The notes under the pieces: generated by a model
Database searches by the model: none
Told to the model about the DNA's origin: nothing
Seen by the model: only the letters and a program-made list of their open reading frames with translations
NCBI GenBank assembly: GCA_028551475.1
Contig: CM052357.1
Span: 2,418,001-2,482,000, forward strand
Direction of reading: 5' to 3'
From: Casuarina equisetifolia
Taxonomy: Eukaryota > Streptophyta > Magnoliopsida > Fagales > Casuarinaceae
DNA length: 64,000 bases
Translations under genes and position numbers: made by a program
Shown: positions 60,701-64,000 of the stretch, piece after piece
How positions within the stretch are numbered: position 1 is the first letter of the stretch
How the letters are laid out: the number at the start of each line of letters is the position of its first letter

Positions 60701-62290
60701 CTTAATCTTAATCTTAATCTTAATAGACTTGCAGTTTAGAGTTAATTCTTCGTTGGAATTGCCAATATCAAGACAAGGCATTTGCTACGCAATAACTACA
60801 TTTCATTTTATTAACCTTCATTCCGTAGTGAAGAAAAAATTCAATCTCTTTCTACTAAGTCTTCGGATAACTTATCAATTAAGTAAAGATATTGAATCGC
60901 AACACGCATTTGTGGGGAAACGGCGACAATGAATACTGAAGCTTCGAGAAAAGAGTAGTCACAAAGTGGGCTTCTATTTTCTTCCAATTACGTATGTGTA
61001 GTGAGACCATAAGAAAAAGCTACCATAGTAAGTTTTTTCAACATTTGTACTGATATCAAATTGAAACAAGGATCTCTTTTGTTGAATAGGTATTACTGGC
61101 AATCATGGTAAGTTTGCTTTATTCTTTCGGTAATTTGAATGGTCTCCTGATATGCCATTTCTTCTAACCATCTTTCATAAAGTACGTCTTTATGGAGCTT
61201 CTTTACCCTGATGAAGACAAATAAAATTAAAAGTTATACTGAATCTAATAAACCTTCGTCTGTTAATAAGAATACTAATAAGAAAAGCATAGTATGGATA
61301 GAGTCGGAGGTTGTTCTGCAGTTTAGGTCAAACATCTGGGTGCACACAGATAGGCGTATTCAAGCCAACCGTTTTTCAGAAATCACAAATTCAATTCCAA
61401 GTGAATCCATTGAGGATGAATGGACATAAGCAACAAGAGAAAAAAATCTAGTTACACTAGCAGGGTCTCTATTGTTACGCCAAAATGTGTAACTAAATTT
61501 ACCTTGGGAAAGACCGAGAAAAAGAAAAGGCAAAAGAGAACTACCAATTTACCTTTTTAACCTTGAAATTTGGTAACGAAAGTTAAAATCATGGTAAAAA
61601 CATCTATGTAAACTAAGCTTATCAGCCAGACGTGAATGCTCAAGGTAAGCAACTGTCTTTGGAGTTTTCTCAAAGTTACAGAGGATCACTTATTCTCCAT
61701 ATGGAAGAAGAAAATTTGGAAATATTACATGAGAAGATTAAGGTTTATAGGCATCTTAAAGGTCTTGAAGGCACATGACTGACAATGGTTGAGGCAAGCG
61801 GTTGTCAATTTGTAGTGAGAATCGTGGTTGATGGCGGTGGGTTGCACGATTGAAATCATGGAATTTAAGGGAAAGGAGAAGAAATCCTTCTTAAACACGC
61901 AACTTATATCAGTATTTTAATCATCACTTGAAATTCTTGCATATTTTACTCCTAATGCCCAAGACAAATGACACAAATTGGATAGTAAACCAGTAGATAC
62001 TAGAACTGGCAAGACATCGACGATGCAGAATCAAGAGCAAAGTCAGCGTACTTAGACCAAATACATATATCTTAGGGCTGGAATAATGGCACACCTCTTG
62101 CACCAAGTACACCAGCGTGGTCTCATTATCCCTAGATAGGGCTGATGGAATCAAGTCTTGAAAGCCACATCATTCATGTTGTGTAGCTAAGAAGTTCTAT
62201 CATGAAATATTATTCAACTATAATAAGTATTTATGAACATACTAACTAAATGACGAGAGATCAAAGTTTTAAAGGAATTACCTCATCTTA
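60701..62290. other. Intergenic DNA and 3' UTR of the hydrolase gene
   Basis: No confident gene. Frames at 60687-60932 and 61211-61429 plus show no family features. The region next to 62290 is probably 3' UTR of the gene to its right. Confidence 0.5.
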
Positions 62291-63752
62291 TCACAGTGCT
62301 ACAGGAATTCTCAAACCATCATGCGCAAGTTGCACCGGAATTCCTTCCCTAGATACGGTCAACATAGAAATAGATCATCAGTATCTTTATGATATTTGCG
62401 GCATCTATAGCATAATAAATTTCATTTCCCCAACTTGTGTGGAATCTTCTATAGTAACTACCATAGGCCTACGGCCACCATGAGACAAGAGCATCCAGAA
62501 TCAAGATCAACGCACAATAAGGGTCAACCCCAAGCAAAGTGAATTATTACTTATATGCATTTGGAACATGAGATTGTGATTCACTACCAAGAAAGAAACA
62601 GTGAGTTAGTACCTTTTAGTCCATTCCATAAGAAGTTCATTGTCCTTGTGGTGATCAAACCCATGAGTCATACCCACTAACAGGGCTTGCTTAGGACATA
62701 TCCTCTTCACAGCTTCTAGTGTCTGTAAAACTAGTTAACGTAACGTGAGCAGATATCACATCAAGGCAATCATATAAAGGTTAGATCTGAGTACGTTAAC
62801 AGACCTGTGGCAAACAGAAGTGAACGTTATGGCTACCATTCTGCAATAAGTATAAAGGCAAAACAGAATATAATCAGGTTAACTCTTAGGAAAGAAAAAC
62901 AAAATAGATAAAAAGTATCAACGTGAAAAAGAAAAATAGGTATGAGGAGAAATGAATAGAGGTATCCAGAATGATCAGGTTGGAGGAAATTACTTCAACT
63001 GTATACATAATAGGATTTTGTCGATTGAGCTTCCAAAATTACATTTCTTGCCAACAGATAACAACACAGGTGGTAATAGATATTTAAGAATCATCATGCA
63101 AAGTTAATGGCATGGAGGAGTTGGCATTTTCTTTTGTTCTGGGTAGCAGACCTTATATAGTGTATCCATTATCAGAATATCCACCTGTCCAGCCCCACTT
63201 TTCGAGATCACTACAAAGCCAAAGTTCACCATTATACAGAGATCAGAAGACACATTAACATACATGGTAATTCTTCTCACATAAAGAATTACGAGTAATA
63301 AAAAGCAAAACATCAAGAACGTTTTTGATAAATACATATTGCTGATCAACTCTAGATTTATAACAGCAGATATGTACCCAAAACCAAGATAACTAAATAT
63401 TAATTACCATGCTCTGTTCTTGCAGGAAGACGCGAAACATCAGATATATAAGCTACTCTACACCTGCTACCAAATAGAAAACCCAGACAGACATAATCTT
63501 CTCCGTGCATCACCTACATTCAAATTCAAAGCATCAAGATACTAAGAAAGACACAAGAAATGGAAGAAGTACAGAGTGATCAAGAAAGATGTGGAGCTAC
63601 TAACTGGTAAAGGAACAAATCCTAGGCCTGATGCAACAAATGGTTTCTCACATTGTTCCTCTATTATCCTCCACTCAAACTGGGCAACTCGTCTCACTTC
63701 TTGACCTTCTTTATATTTCTTTTGAACCAAGTAATCAAATTTTGCTGCAATG
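62291..63752 (-). CDS. Metallo-beta-lactamase-fold hydrolase, last six exons (5' part outside window)
   Basis: Exons: 63752-63605, 63513-63408, 63210-63152, 62840-62805, 62722-62613 and 62348-62291. All junctions are GT-AG and the phases add up to the TGA at 62291-62293. In order the product reads: FDYLVQKKYKEGQEVRRVAQ; PFVASGLGFVPLP; VMHGEDYVCLGFLFG (a metal-ligand His region); RVAYISDVSRLP (the metal-bridging Asp region); SGAGQVDILIMDTLYK; HNVHFCLPQTLEAVKRICPK; LLVGMTHGFDHHKDN (C-terminal His motif); EGIPVQLAHDGLRIPVAL-stop. This is the C-terminal half of the conserved plant hydrolase family that I associate with Arabidopsis At1g30300 (from memory). The HxHxDH metal motif would be in exons beyond 64000. 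It marks the end of the resistance cluster. Confidence 0.88.
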
Positions 63753-64000
63753 CTGTTATAAAGGTACAAACAAAATCAGGTGATTGTGCTACTCAAATTG
63801 CACCTGACAAAGAGAGAACTTAAATTTGAAATGCTAAACATATACTATGTTCACATATTTTAAACCATTTCAAATGAAGCTACTTCCCTCCCCCACCCTT
63901 TGGAGATAAAGAACCACGACCTGATATGCAAACATTTGTACTAAAGTTTCAATTTCAGAGATTGACCCCTAATTTGTAAGAATTGTGGTGTCATGCTAGC
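63753..64000 (-). other. Intron of the hydrolase gene
   Basis: No coding sequence fits this gene between 63753 and the window end. The next upstream exon must lie outside. The acceptor (ACAG) is at 63756-63753. Confidence 0.7.

Noticed and set aside
60687..60932. 81-aa plus frame starting with an Ile/Leu repeat
   Set aside because: The start is an AATCTT hexamer run next to a noncoding tandem duplication; no family features.
61924..62154. 76-aa minus frame near the hydrolase gene
   Set aside because: It lies beyond the hydrolase stop at 62291, probably 3' UTR, with no family features.
1..64000. tRNA, rRNA or miRNA genes
   Set aside because: I looked for tRNA-like arms and strong hairpins by eye and saw none that I could support; a covariance-model scan would be needed to exclude them.

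Overview
The window is nuclear DNA of a eudicot plant. It holds a cluster of TIR-NB-ARC-LRR (TNL) disease-resistance genes; TNLs are abundant in dicots and essentially absent from grasses. Genes are split by GT-AG introns in AT-rich DNA, and LINE and Ty1/copia remains are present. I cannot name the species. Every resistance gene and gene remnant reads on the minus strand, so 'upstream' below means a higher coordinate.

Layout. (1) 410-4069: intact five-exon TNL, about 1084 aa. (2) 5900-6655: TIR-NB pseudogene cut off at the P-loop. (3) 8813-12462: full-length TNL pseudogene with frameshifts, nonsense codons and an NB-ARC deletion. (4) 14.1-15.3 kb: ghost of a further TNL. (5) 19386-21400: TIR-NB (TN) pseudogene. 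(6) 21.9-23.6 kb: 3' flank of a TN unit joined directly to the 5' flank of a TN unit, the scar of a lost gene. (7) 23.9-32.15 kb and 35.76-43.03 kb: two copies of a 7-8 kb tandem duplication, each with one TN pseudogene (24899-27013 and 36351-38519); copy A also carries a LINE insertion. A decayed copia element lies between the copies. (8) 43.2-44.0 kb: LRR/C-JID relic. (9) 44.7-46.3 kb: two broken copies of part of the gene at 58.2-59.7 kb. (10) 48102-52259: second intact TNL, about 1232 aa, with an unusual charged C-terminal extension. (11) 58208-59712: three-exon gene of unknown function, 250 aa. (12) 62291-63752: the last six exons of a metallo-beta-lactamase-fold hydrolase gene that continues past the right edge.

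Functionally, the two intact TNLs are candidate intracellular immune receptors. In this family the TIR domain is an NADase, the NB-ARC is the nucleotide switch, and the LRR plus C-JID recognise the ligand. The rest of the cluster shows birth and death. There is a TN subfamily with a shared truncated C-terminus that lacks the LRR, and each copy was broken by different lesions. A degenerate repeat of roughly 85-90 bp recurs upstream of nearly every TIR exon. Exon junctions were placed by hand and checked for reading phase; no search or alignment was run.
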